A stretch of 64,000 bases of DNA from Macrocystis pyrifera (taxonomy: Eukaryota; Sar; Phaeophyceae; Laminariales; Laminariaceae), in the NCBI GenBank assembly GCA_031763025.1, contig JASSKH010000011.1:1-64000 (forward strand). The letters are read 5' to 3'. Both the position numbers and the translations under genes were made by a program. Under the pieces are notes generated by a model. The model made no database searches and had not been told where the DNA came from. It saw nothing but the letters and a program-made list of their open reading frames with translations. Positions 1 through 9,936 of the stretch are shown here, one piece after another; the stretch's first letter is position 1, and each line of letters begins with the position of its first letter.

Positions 1-41
1 CCCCCCCAAAAAAAAATTATGTGGGTATATTGTAATGTGTA

Positions 42-452
42 TTTCGATCTCCTCCCCAAATGAGGTTATAATTATCGTTTGCGGAGGTTTAAGAATCTCT
101 GAAATATACGATGAAGTGCGTTGGTCCTACCGAAAAATCATGGATGATAGTTGTTTGATGTATCCTTCAGAGATTCCTAACCCGCTGCAAATGATAACTA
201 TCACCTCGTTGGGAAGATATCGAAATCAATCAACGATGAGGTGTGTTGGTCGTTCCGGAAAGTCGTGGATAGTAATTTGAATTTGTGGCAAGTGCGTTGG
301 TCGTTCCAGAGAGTCGTGGATAACAGTTTGATGATACGGGTGTTGGTCGTTCCGGAAAGTCGTGGATAGTTATTTTGTGTATCATTCGGGGTTTCTTAAC
401 CCGCCACAAATAATAATTAATAATTATGACCTCTTGTGTGAAGAAGATCGAA
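42..452. repeat. Foldback repeat with duplicated right arm
   Basis: Bases about 42-105 (starting ATTTCGATCTCCTCCCC) pair with the reverse complement of about 170-230, giving arms of roughly 60 bases with scattered mismatches. A second, more diverged right arm lies at about 377-452. This is the layout of a small foldback or MITE-like element. No coding potential is seen, and no target duplication could be assigned because the element begins near the window edge. Confidence 0.55.
116..374 (+). repeat. Four direct copies of a ~33-bp unit
   Basis: The unit TTGGTCGTTCCGGAAAGTCG followed by TGGATAG recurs near 118, 243, 297 and 343, with one to several changes per copy. The copies sit inside and between the foldback arms, so the unit probably arose by local duplication of the loop region of that element. 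Confidence 0.6.
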
Positions 453-589
453 ATCAAGAATATATATATATATATATTCTTGGGGAGGACAAAATCTTAT
501 CTCGCCTGGCCGAAACTGACTGGAACCATCAGGCATCAACCCGAAGGATAAATGGACATCCCCATGCTATTAACATATTGTTTTTGCAA

Positions 590-1055
590 AGACGGTTTGA
601 CGGGTCAAAGGTAGGCTGACGAGGCAAGGGTAGGCCGTCAACAAAAATCTATGGCCACGAGACTGATAAATCACGTACTGGTAACTTGCAAAATTGGGTA
701 TCGACCACTCAACTCGTCGAACTCAGTATCGACCACTCGACTGGTCCACGAAACTCAGCATCGACCACGTATCTGGTACAACTCACAGAGACTGATAAAT
801 CACGTCTTTGTAGCTTGCAAAAATTGGAGATGCCAATGCCGTGAACCACAGGATTTAAAATGACGGTTTGACGAGCGAAAGGCAGTCCTGACGGGGCGAA
901 CGTAGGCCGTTAAATCTGTGATAAATCACGTACCGGTAGCTTTCAAAATTGGGTATCGTTCACTCTACTACTGGTCGAACTCAGTATCGACCACTGGACT
1001 GGTCCACGAAAGTCTGTATCGACCACTCATTTGGTACAACTCACAGCTGAGGTAT
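590..1055 (+). repeat. Two tandem copies of a ~270-bp dispersed repeat
   Basis: Each copy starts with a GACGGTTTGACG segment, passes through GATAAATCACGTAC, and contains several short inverted motifs of the form GACCACTC-n-ACTGGTC ending in ACTCACAGCTGA. Related copies occur near 1834 and 2060, and the last part of the unit recurs near 5110, 14640, 14700, 15190 and 15250. There is no open frame of note. Confidence 0.55.
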
Positions 1056-1059
1056 TTGA

Positions 1060-1833
1060 TATGTTTCTCGCGCCCCGTCTGGGCACTGCGCGAGCGTGGC
1101 AGAGGCCGTCTCTACGGCAGTAGGAACGACGAGGAATTACATAATCATGCCCTCGAGGGTCAGCAACGAAATATGTTGCATGGTGGACGTAACGCGCACA
1201 TCCAGGCATACAGGTACTTGTTCAGAACTTCTTCCATTTTCCTTGGCAGCTAGATAATGGTACAAAAAAATGTCTTCACAACACAGCCAAAACTCCACGA
1301 TGCACGTGACTCACTGTCTGCCAATGCTGTGTAAAAACAAATGTTTTTGTAGACACCGTTTGTACCTCCACCGCCGTACCGCTCCTCCCGCGTCGGTAGC
1401 CTTGTCCAATTCGGTCGACACCAAAGAATCCGTCTTCTTTTCCTTACTACGGCGTCTGGTCGCCCGGTGTGCACAGCAGCCTAAGAGGATCGTGACGTTC
1501 GCTTCGCGATCGCAAACCTCGTGCGTTCGTACGTAAAATAGCCCGAATCGGAATTTCGACACTCGTGTCTTCGAACGCACAACCCTCCACACACAAGCAA
1601 CGGCGGAGCATGACACCGGCCACTCCAGCCCATATTCCCCACACTCTTGTCGCTATGAGCTGCTGAAAGCCGCGGAGGGTGCGGCCTCTCCCGTTTCGGC
1701 CAAAGGAGAAGAGGTCCTCGAAAACATGATGTTTTTACCGTCACGAGCGAGCATAGATGTCGACTGACAGCGCATTTGGCCCTTGACGGACAGCCGTCAG
1801 CGATATCCCGATGCTCAAAATTATTACATTCAG
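1060..1833. other. No gene recognised
   Basis: Several short open frames overlap on both strands (up to 136 codons on the minus strand, about 1481-1891). None has a recognisable domain, a splice structure or a bias that sets it apart from chance. Confidence 0.4.
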
Positions 1834-2185
1834 AAGAAGGCTTGACGGGCCCAAGGTAGGCCTGACGGGGCAAAGGAAGGTCATCAACCAAAATATTTGG
1901 CCACGAGACTGATAAATCAAGTATCGACCACTCTACTGGTCCTACTCACAGCTGACGTTTTCACAAAAAGTTTTTGCATGAAACGAGCACGACGTCCGGT
2001 CACAGCTGTCAAGCACATCCCAACGGTAAAAACGTGTTTACTTGAGAAGAGTGTTTGTCGGGACAAAAGTAAGCCTGACGGCGACAGGTAAGCAGTCAAC
2101 CAAATTCTTTGGCCGCGAGACTGTTATAAATCAAGTATCGACCACTCAACTGGTCCCACTCACAGCTGGCGTACTCACACCCCGG
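1834..2185 (+). repeat. Two further copies of the dispersed repeat
   Basis: About 1834-1955 and 2060-2180 both run from a TTGACGGG- or CCTGACGG-type segment, through GGCCACGAGACTGATAAATC or a close variant, to a GTATCGACCACTC motif and ACTCACAGCTGACG. They are shortened relatives of the repeat at 590-1055. Confidence 0.5.
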
Positions 2186-2461
2186 CCAGCCGGCAGCCAG
2201 AGCACGGTGCAAGCACGCCCGAGGCCGCCCCGACACAGTCGGGGTCGGGGATCACGATGCGGCACTTTTGTCGCGTGAGGTGAAGCTCATCTCGCGCTAG
2301 CACGAACAACGAAAAAAAAAAACGGCCGCACGCCCACGGTATTACCTGGAGCCGGCAATTAAATTAAATTGGCGCCAAGCGCCAAAAACGAGGGAGCGAG
2401 TTTTCGCCGATAGGATTTTTTTTTTCGTACAGCGATGGGTAAAGGCTTCGTCTGTCTGTAA
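2186..2461. other. Non-coding stretch with short palindrome
   Basis: No gene is seen. An inverted motif TTGGCGCCAAGCGCCAA lies at about 2369-2385, downstream of a TTAAATTAAATT tract. A protein-binding role is possible but nothing else supports it. Confidence 0.3.
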
Positions 2462-2965
2462 CTAAAAAAGTTGTGTTTTGTAATACTGATTGTAGGGCAG
2501 GGCAAGGGTTGCCCCGCTGTTCCCTAGGGTTTTACCATATAACAAAAGGTTGGCTGGCGGTATGACAATTCTCTCGCGACGTCGATATTTGCCACGTAGA
2601 ACATTTACTTGTTTGCAGATGCTGCTGTTGCCGCTATTTCGAAGCAAAAAACATAAACTAAACGCCACAGTCGCATCGCGCAGATTGGGATGACCTCGAC
2701 GTGTCGCGAACACACCCACACCAAATAAAAACGCTGCCGTGAAGTCCAAGATGACAAAAGGCATACAAGTAGACTTTTCGCCGATGATCGTCACGTACAT
2801 GCACCCCGTAAACAACATTCTGTCGACCGAACAGTTAATATAAATGTAGCAGCGCAGAACTCGAAAGGCTGGACGCGCCGTGCAACATTTCTGCAAAATG
2901 CGTTCTAGCAAAAAGAGAGAAACAAGAAGGCAGGCAGTCCTAATCGAGAAGCAATATCGCATCAA
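2462..2965 (-). other. Open frame, 167 codons, unrecognised
   Basis: An open frame with hydrophobic stretches near its start (residues about 8-20) and middle (about 70-90) that could form membrane segments. No family is recognised. It lies downstream, in the same orientation, of the protease-like region at 3010-3826 and might belong to the same element, or might be chance in a repeat-rich area. Confidence 0.15.
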
Positions 2966-3009
2966 AAATCAAAACATTTCAACACACATATGAAGAACAC
3001 GTGGGACGC

Positions 3010-3826
3010 TCAAGGCAGCGGTACGTCGGATTCGAGTCGGCAAGGCACAGCTGCGCTCCCCACGTCGTAGTGGCCAGGACGTCGGTAAGGCGGAGGCATG
3101 ATGGGTCCTTGTCTAGTCGCCTCGATTATCTTCGTGCGTTCTTGGCTTGCGCGCTCATGGTAGCTAGCACTACGGTATGGTGTCGTTTGTGTCCGGGGAA
3201 CAGGCAAGGTCATAGACTTTCGAAGGTAGACATACATATGCTGGAAACCATGATACCAGTCATAGTCGAAATCGTCGCAAGACGTGGTACTCCCCCCGAG
3301 TATGCAATCGTACTTCAACCACCGCCCTCTCGAACGCAACTGGGTCACGAAATGGTTCGGAAGGGAGTAGATGACAGCTACGAGGCAGTACTCAACGCTT
3401 ATCATGAAAATGGGTGACGGTGCTGGCGGCTCTCCGGCGTCCTCGTAGATGTCTACACGTGCAGACGCGAAGAAAACGCGATCTGGGGCGTTGTCCGCAC
3501 TCCAAGGAAGAATCGACCATGTGGATGTGCTGATGTGCCGGGCGCAGCTCTCGTCGCAGGGGGGGCACGGAGCAGGTCCAGGAAATGAGAAGTCGGAGGC
3601 GGCTCCGGTTAGGAACAAGGCATTGACTGCATCCTGGAGTGACTGGGCCGGTCCGTGCGGAATCCAGACTGGTGCGGGATCTCGCCATCGTGCACATTGG
3701 GATGCGGTTATCTCGATATGGCCATGGTCTTCGATAAGGCAATCGTAGTGTAGTGCGAGTTGAATCCGAGAGCCGTCCGAGTGTACATGATACGAGCATG
3801 TCGTTCCACGACGTCACCTGGCCACC
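3010..3826 (-). pseudogene. USP-like (C19) peptidase C-terminal region
   Basis: The frame, open from about 3826 down to 3010, reads like the second half of a ubiquitin-specific protease. It has a beta-rich part (LALHYDCLIEDHGHIEI), a Cys pair plus third Cys (CPPCDESC) suggesting the zinc-finger insert, then VEYCLVAVIYSLPNHFV, whose His would be the His-box residue, RGRWLKYD, and a final MYVYLRK resembling the family's last strand. No Cys-box nucleophile is visible in this piece, so it is partial, or the N-terminal exons are lost or unrecognised. It follows the Helitron-type helicase tail on the same strand with about 450 bases between, so it may be a C-terminal domain of the same element protein or a neighbouring captured gene. 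Family assignment rests on motif order only. Confidence 0.4.
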
Positions 3827-4281
3827 CGCTGTTGGGGTGGAGTTGATCATCAGGTCGAAGGGTGATCGCTTCGTATATGGAGCCTGGCGTTCCCATTACG
3901 GATCCTGCGCCCGGTAGGCCGCTACTACCAAGGATCTTGTCACGTGCTTGAGACAACGAATCCTGCATTCCGCCAAAGAATGCGCCGCATACCGAACGAA
4001 ATGATACAATACGTTTGGAAGACACATGAAAGCACAACGTAGTATTTATATATATATATGGGTACTTGCGGGCGCCGGTAAGTATTGGGGGGGTATTATT
4101 ACGACGAGATGTGGATAACAGAACAAGCAAGAATTTACCAAGAGGGTGCGTTGGAGAGGCTTGCCGTCGAACATGCAGGCACGCACAGCCGCAAGAGTGG
4201 AGAAGACGAAGATGGCTCCAGCTGGTGTTGCCATGGTTGGGTTGGGGAGAGGGTGTCCTTCCCAAGCAGCTATGGCGGAGG
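3827..4281 (-). other. Spacer between helicase and peptidase regions
   Basis: No consistent frame joins the two conserved regions, and a short TA repeat lies near 4049-4060. It could be an intron or decayed linker. Open frames on the opposite strand here look like shadows. Confidence 0.35.
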
Positions 4282-4838
4282 CTATGGCGGCGTTGAAGAA
4301 GCAATTGTTGTTTCATTGGGCGGCAGAAAAGGTGAAGGGCGGATGGAGCCAGTGTCTGTTTGTCCGTCGTTGGTGTGGGATGTATAACTAGCCGGAGGAC
4401 TTGTCGTGGCCGGTCGGAATGTAGAGGGATCATCCAAGAACAAGGCTATTGTAGCCTTGTCGAGGCGTTCGAGGTAGTCGATCATAGCCGCTACATCGTC
4501 CTGTGGATGGGTCAGATCGTCGAGAGTAACCAGCGACAGCAAGAAGAGATTGCTGGCATCGGTCGCTCGGGACGGAGCGACGTAGACAGCCGCGCTGTCC
4601 ATATAGCCGTCTACTGGCTTACGAATGTCGAGCACAAGTTTAGGGATGGTTTCGCCTTGTGCTCGATAGACTGAGGAAATAATACCAAGAGACAGAGGCA
4701 CCTGCATTCTGTTGATGGTGAATTTCCGCTTGCCTTTACCAACGATGGAGAACTTCCTGTAAACCGGACAGCAGCCGATGACACCTCGAGGGAGCCCGTC
4801 CAGCTTTAGCCCAGCTCTGTCGGCGGCGTCGATGTTTG
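4282..4838 (-). pseudogene. Helitron-type PIF1 helicase, C-terminal fragment
   Basis: From about 4838 the minus strand reads LPRGVIGCCPVYRKF, then RKFTINRMQVPLSLGIISS, VYRAQGETIPKLVLDI and AAVYVAPSRATDASNLFLL. These match the end of PIF1-family helicases, where the segment around the QG pair and the xYVAxSR motif (motifs V and VI) close the ATPase site. This family forms the helicase half of Helitron Rep/Hel proteins. The Walker A and B parts and the HUH nuclease that should lie upstream (higher coordinates) are absent, and repeats begin immediately at 4845, so only the tail survives. A host PIF1 gene fragment is the alternative. The Q-to-P variation at the first motif and the isolated context favour a transposon. 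Confidence 0.65.
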
Positions 4839-4844
4839 GAAGGC

Positions 4845-5100
4845 TTGAGCTATAGGTGGTAGTTCATCTGCACATGTTTTGAAGGCTTGAGCTACAGAAG
4901 ATAGCTCATCTACACACATTTTCCCAGGCTGAGCTATAGGAGCTACATGAGTTACAGTAGCTCATCTGCGCCCGAGATGAGCTATAGGAGCTACATGAGC
5001 TACATATGTTTCCCCCGGCTTGAGCTATAGGCGGTAGCTCATCTGCACATGTTTTCGAAGCGTGAGCTATGCACAATAGATGAGCTAGCTCATGAGCTGT
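4845..5100. repeat. Degenerate TGAGCTATAG / AGCTCATCTG repeats
   Basis: Five or so imperfect copies of a ~50-base unit pair TGAGCTATAGG or TGAGCTACAG with a following AGCTCATCTGCACATGTTTT. TGAGCT and AGCTCA are inverted, so each copy can fold into a short hairpin. No open frame runs through it. Confidence 0.6.
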
Positions 5101-5104
5101 CCGG

Positions 5105-5245
5105 GGTGTGCAGAAAGTTGAGTATCGACCGATCGGTTGAACTCACAGCTGACGTGCAGATCCGACCAACCAAACAGGGACACATTCGACACAAGGAAAA
5201 AAACTGGGACACATTCGACACAAGGAAAAAAAAACTGCTGTGAAT
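5105..5245 (+). repeat. Dispersed motif copy plus short direct repeat
   Basis: A copy of the GAGTATCGACC...ACTCACAGCTGACGT motif at 5117-5156 is followed by two copies of a ~28-base unit (GGGACACATTCGACACAAGG plus an A run) at about 5176-5234. Confidence 0.5.
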
Positions 5246-5724
5246 CAACAGCCAAACCCTCTGGTCAAGAGTCACGAGCGACAGCAATAGATACAACAGT
5301 AGGTCGGTCTACAGCAGTCTACACCATCTGCACATCTGCACCCACCTCTTTTTTGAAGGCATGCTTCAACCTGGACTGCTGTGTTGTTATTGTTAGGCTT
5401 CTCGCTGCTCGTGCCGAGGTAGCCGCTCGAATCTAGAGCTTTAGACTGACCACAAAAGGACAAAGGCTACTGCGAGCGATTTTGCTTTCGTATCTTGCTT
5501 AGCCGCGGTTCGTGGCCGTGTCAGGCTCAGCCTTGGCATGTGTTCGGTACGTAAGATCCCCTGACTCGCTGACCGGAGTATCCAACGGTTTGGATGTTTG
5601 TATGGGGTTGGACGACGCGGGTACAAGGGGATAGTTACTTATCGTCCCCTTAGTTGATTTTTTAAACGTGACTCACGAGTTGCGTTTACCGCTTGCCCGC
5701 TCCACCGGTCAAAAAGAAAACAAA
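5246..5724. other. No gene recognised
   Basis: Nothing identifiable. The last five bases, CGAAC at 5725-5729, are the left target-site copy of the LTR element that follows. Confidence 0.4.
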
Positions 5725-5729
5725 CGAAC

Positions 5730-5995
5730 TGTTTATTGATCCCTAAAGGTATAGGCGCAGCTGGCATGGGAACGCGTGGCTAACTCCAGACATGAAACAT
5801 AACTCCTCTTATATTACATCCTCGCTGTAGAGTTGACTCGCCTCACATGCAGTGTAGGGTTGCACCTGACGAGTGGCATTGGTGGACACACATTACCCCG
5901 ATATCCCAATACCCTACTGCCGGAATCTCTTTCCAGCGTGGAACTCCCCAATCTACCATGGATCTTATATGTCGTGCATCTGAGTACAATCAACA
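5730..5995 (-). repeat. 3' LTR of copy A
   Basis: 266 bp, TG...CA ends on the minus strand. It shares only its first ~25 and last ~75 bases with the LTRs of the autonomous copia element at 18.1 kb. Confidence 0.85.
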
Positions 5996-6485
5996 TCCCC
6001 CCTACTCAATATACACGACCATACTCATATCCCCCCTGCTCCTGTGCATGATCAATATTCCCCTCAGCTCTGTACATGAAAATGTGTGACATCGCAGGGC
6101 TGATATATCTCAATAAAAATATCAACTCGAATCAAACTCTGAAAGTCAAAAATCCAATCTGAAACTCAAAAATCAATTTCTTGAATCAACACTCAAATCC
6201 TCAAATCAGTATTCAAATGCTCAAATCCCCAGCCTCTCTGTTACAAACACATAAAACTCTCAAAATCCAACGCCAGGTAAAACGGCATTCTTCTCGGATT
6301 CGGTCAGGTAAAACGGCATTTTTCGCGGAATTGGTCCAAAGATATACAGTGGGATCTCGTCAACTTCGTACAGTGATCTCCGGGGCTCTCCCCTCGCCAA
6401 ACGCTACTGGTGTCTACAGGCACACTATCATAATCATTCGTATTGTCTCCAGCGCGCAAGCTCGAAAAGATCAACTCACGAATTC

Positions 6486-6560
6486 GGCGAGACTTCAACT
6501 CCCGACCCACCCTAGGGAATTATATAGCACTACCTGCTAGACCACTTAGTCAGTACTGAC
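6486..6560 (-). other. tRNA-like segment with A and B boxes (copy A)
   Basis: On the minus strand, GTCAGTACTGAC is followed by TGGTCTAGCAG, which fits the A-box pattern TRGYNNANNNG, and about 44 bases on by a B-box-like AGTTGAAGTCTC. The same segment is in copy B but not in the autonomous copia element. It may be a SINE-like insertion or a tRNA-derived piece captured by the passenger lineage. It does not fold convincingly as a whole tRNA. Confidence 0.4.
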
Positions 6561-7762
6561 TTTGAACAAAAGCACAAATTTTCAACAACCAAAAAAATCA
6601 AACTCTCAATTTCCGAAATACTACCCAAACCTTCCAAATCAGAAAACATTTCACATGGACCGCACACGCCCCCCAGGCGCTTCATAGTCTCTCTTTAATC
6701 TCGTCAAAAACCCCTCCCTCAAATTTATAGGAAGTTAATGAAAATCATGGAAAAACATCATAGTAGCCATACTCATCAAAATAAAAATTAAGCCAAGAAA
6801 ATAAATGCCAGAGATCGCAAGGAACCCCGTTCCCCCGGACAAGAGTCTCCCCTTGTCCCCTACTCCCGCCATAGATACACAGATCGCGACGGTAATGCGA
6901 GATAGCATACATTCCTTCACTTGAATTTTATTTGACGTTGGGACTACTCGAAAACACCTAAAACTCTCGCGGAATCCAAATCGTCCAGAAAAAACAATTC
7001 CAAAATACAAGCAATGAAAATATTCATCCAGATTCACAGGCAACCGCATTCAGTAAGAATCACCCCGATGCCCCGAACACTATTGCTGTTGCCCCCGCCG
7101 CGGCTGCCTCTCCGTTCGGTCTCATGGTGTCACCGCAGCTCGGGTCATCCAGCTATTCCTCCTGGGTGAAATTAAACGTCGCCTCCGCAGCATTGACCCG
7201 GCATACAGAAGGGATGGGGCGTGCATTCGAGCGATTAGATCTGCGTATGCACTGCTTGCAAACTCCTCTTTGGTATAGTTAACTTTTCAAATGCTACTGC
7301 AAATAGGTAGCTACTTGTCAACGAGAATATCTGGTCCCACATCAAACCCATGTATTCCTCGACCACTCTATATCCTGTAGTACATACTTGATGAACATAT
7401 GCCAAGTAAACCGTTTTCGTCTCAGCTCACAGTACCATACTACTTCTGCTGCTGCTGTACTCGTATAGTATATTACTCCGTCCGCAAATATCTTGTCTTT
7501 AGCACGTAACAAGTGGCGCGGGTCGTGCTACACACCAACCCAACAACTCAAAAACGAGATACCCGCATACAAAGATGTAAATATGTGAAATGCCGCAAAC
7601 AGACGTGTTGCTGTAGTTGGGCACAAGGGTTCATCACATACACCTCTTCCTGCTGTACTCGTGTCGATGCTCAACCAGAGCCCTCGACCAGTCAACCATA
7701 AAACAGACAGACGTCATAGTCCTACAGCAGTGCGTCTACAGAAAAACTTCAGTGAGGGAAGC

Positions 7763-7800
7763 TATACGTATACGTATACGTATACTGTATACGTGTACGT
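7763..7800. repeat. TACGTA microsatellite in copy A
   Basis: An alternating GTATAC/TACGTA run. The matching run in copy B lies at about 44197-44220, so the microsatellite was present in their common ancestor. Confidence 0.7.
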
Positions 7801-7893
7801 CTGTGCATCTCATTTAATTTCCAGTTCGTATTCCCAAATAAATCTGAATCTCCAATGTTCGCAGATTCTCAACCGTTCTTAAACACAATGATT

Positions 7894-8694
7894 CTAAAAA
7901 CGGTAGTCACCACAGCAGTCAATCAACCAAGCAAGCCAAACGTGCCTGGTGCGGACGTAAATCCTTGCCGGTGGCGCCTCTATCCCTTCTTTCCTCCTCT
8001 CTCTTGGGGCACCGCATCCCGAACAGATGATGATGCAGACTCCTCCCCCTGCGCCCATCTTCACCCTCGACTCCTTCCTCGGGAGCAACGTCCCCTCCAT
8101 CAACCACCTGCGGGCGTGGTGCTTCAGCAGTCCAGGCAAATTCTGCCAAAACGCTTTCAGAGTCCCTCCTGCGGTCTCCACCTTCCCACCCGGCTCCTGC
8201 CGGCCAAACTCCCTCTTTCATATAATAATATACGTTCTACATTTATGTCGCCAGCGCGCAGCGAACCCACCGATTCAGGCAGATGTCTGCCTATCCCGGG
8301 GTTTTGCATCAGCGACGGTTATGCGGCAGTCGAGACGACGGCGACGGTAACGGTGCTTACTGCATGCGCTTCACCGTCGCAACAAAAGTGCAACAATCCT
8401 CTGACTGCTGACGGTGCTGACGGTGCTGCTGGAGCTGCTGCTGTCCCTGCAACTACTACTCTCCAGCGCCTTCGCCACCAGTGCCAAGCGATTCTACCAG
8501 GTCCGGCTCAAACTTGGCCCCGCTGGGATCGCTGCTGCTCTCCTGGTGCGGCATCTCCTGACTCTTCTCACACACACGTCCTCTCCTCCAGGACCTCGAT
8601 CTCATCTTCACAATACTCACACACGCCGGCTCCCTCACGAAGCACATCATCTAAAAAGAATAGACATGCTGGAAGCAGGTTCCCACCTCTCTAG
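7894..8694. other. Passenger segment of copy A
   Basis: Overlapping open frames exist on both strands, including 7894-8181 and 7919-8221 on the minus strand. The corresponding frames in copy B are similar over about 60-100 residues (WQNLPGLLKHHARRWLM in both), but length and frame drift between the copies. This reads as shared captured DNA, perhaps a host gene fragment, and not as a working protein. No family is recognised. Confidence 0.35.
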
Positions 8695-8745
8695 GTTGGC
8701 CTTGGCTACGCTTGCCAATAGAAGATCGCCCGACTACCACTAGTG

Positions 8746-9011
8746 TGTTGATTGATCCCTAAAGGTATAGGCGCAGCTGGCACGGGAACCCGTGGCTGAC
8801 TCCAGACATAAAAAATAACTCCTCTTATATTACATCCTCGCTGTAGAGTTGACTCGCCTTACATGCAGTGTAGGGTTGCACCTGACGAGTGGCATTGGTG
8901 GGCACACATTACCCCGATATCCCAATATCCTACTGCCGGAATGCCTTTCCAGCGTGGAACTCCCCAATCTACCATGGATCTTATATGTCGTGTATCTGAG
9001 TACAATCAACA
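8746..9011 (-). repeat. 5' LTR of copy A
   Basis: 266 bp partner of the LTR at 5730-5995. It is followed on the minus strand by CACTAGTGG and the same leader that follows the LTRs at 18.1 and 43.0 kb. Confidence 0.85.
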
Positions 9012-9016
9012 CGAAC

Positions 9017-9640
9017 AGCAGAGCTTCCCTCTCAGCCTTGTACGCCGCCCGCCCGTCTCGCGACCACCTCATCACCGATTGGGTCCGGATAAAGTTTTCC
9101 TCCATCTCTGCCACAGTGAGCGAGCGTCGTCGACCGCCTCGCGTCAAGCCTGGTGCTCACCGTGGCCCTGCTTCGCCACTTCGACAAAGTTGGTGCTCAA
9201 ACTGCATTGAAGTCTCTTTGACGTTTAGTTTGGTCGCAAAAATAAGTACCGCTTGAATACTATTTCACATATCAAAACGACCCTTCTATCTCGTATATGG
9301 TGCAAGCGGAGCCTCACAAGGAGGCCAGACAGATACCATTTGTGCTTCCTGCGTGTCTCGAGACACACGCGACGCCTAGCCATGCAAACGGCGAAGGCGC
9401 TCCTTGCAACACCCCCTCTGCCTGCTAGCACCCGCTGACACCCGCGGCGGCGCCGGGCTCGCCCGCGGTACCGTGTTCTGACTACACGCACGCGCACGAA
9501 ACGAAATAAAATGGCTTCAGATTATATAAGCAACGCTTGACTCGTACCTGGTATGTTCGTAGGAATACGAGTACGAGAAGGCGCTTCTATTGACGCACGC
9601 AGTATTGATTCGAAAATATAAGCCGTACCGGGACATTGTT
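9017..9640. other. No gene recognised
   Basis: Short overlapping open frames only; no repeat or domain identified. Confidence 0.35.
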
Positions 9641-9645
9641 TGTTT

Positions 9646-9926
9646 GCCAGAAAACGATATACCTTGACAGAAATGTCATATGACTTGGGTTTGGTGTGCC
9701 CTGATCACCTCGTTTTACATTTCGTACCGTAAACTGGCAAAAATACAATGATGTACCGTTTTTTGGCATTTTCGCAAGTGAGACGGACGGACATGGATGT
9801 TTCGCCAAAAAACGGTATACCTTGACACAAAATGCCATCTAACTTGGGTTTGGTGTACCCTGATGGCCTGGTTTGAGTTTTCGTACCGAAAACTGGCAAA
9901 AAAGCGCTGGTGTACCGTTTTTTGGC
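9646..9926. mobile_element. Two adjacent ~122-bp inverted-repeat elements
   Basis: Copies at 9646-9767 and 9804-9926 each start with GCCAAAAAACGGTATACC (or a near match) and end with its reverse complement, GGTGTACCGTTTTTTGGC. The insides are also similar, giving a direct repeat of period about 158. These look like tiny MITEs, or one MITE duplicated with its flank. No target duplication was clear. Confidence 0.6.
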
Positions 9927-9936
9927 ATTTTTTCCG

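Larger units (their letters stand above)
5730..9011 (-). mobile_element. Non-autonomous copia-related LTR element, copy A
   Basis: A complete element of 3,282 bp on the minus strand. Two 266-bp LTRs (5730-5995 and 8746-9011) begin TGTT and end AACA, and are flanked by the 5-bp target duplication CGAAC (5725-5729 and 9012-9016). The purine-rich AGGGGGGA tract abuts the 3' LTR. The leader just inside the 5' LTR matches the leader of the autonomous copia element at 18.1 kb, and 6.56-6.99 kb matches that element's 3' untranslated region. Between them is about 2.5 kb with no gag, protease, integrase or polymerase. The LTRs differ at roughly 14 of 266 positions, so it is older than the 18-kb element. 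It is best described as a LARD-like passenger dependent on enzymes in trans. Confidence 0.85.
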
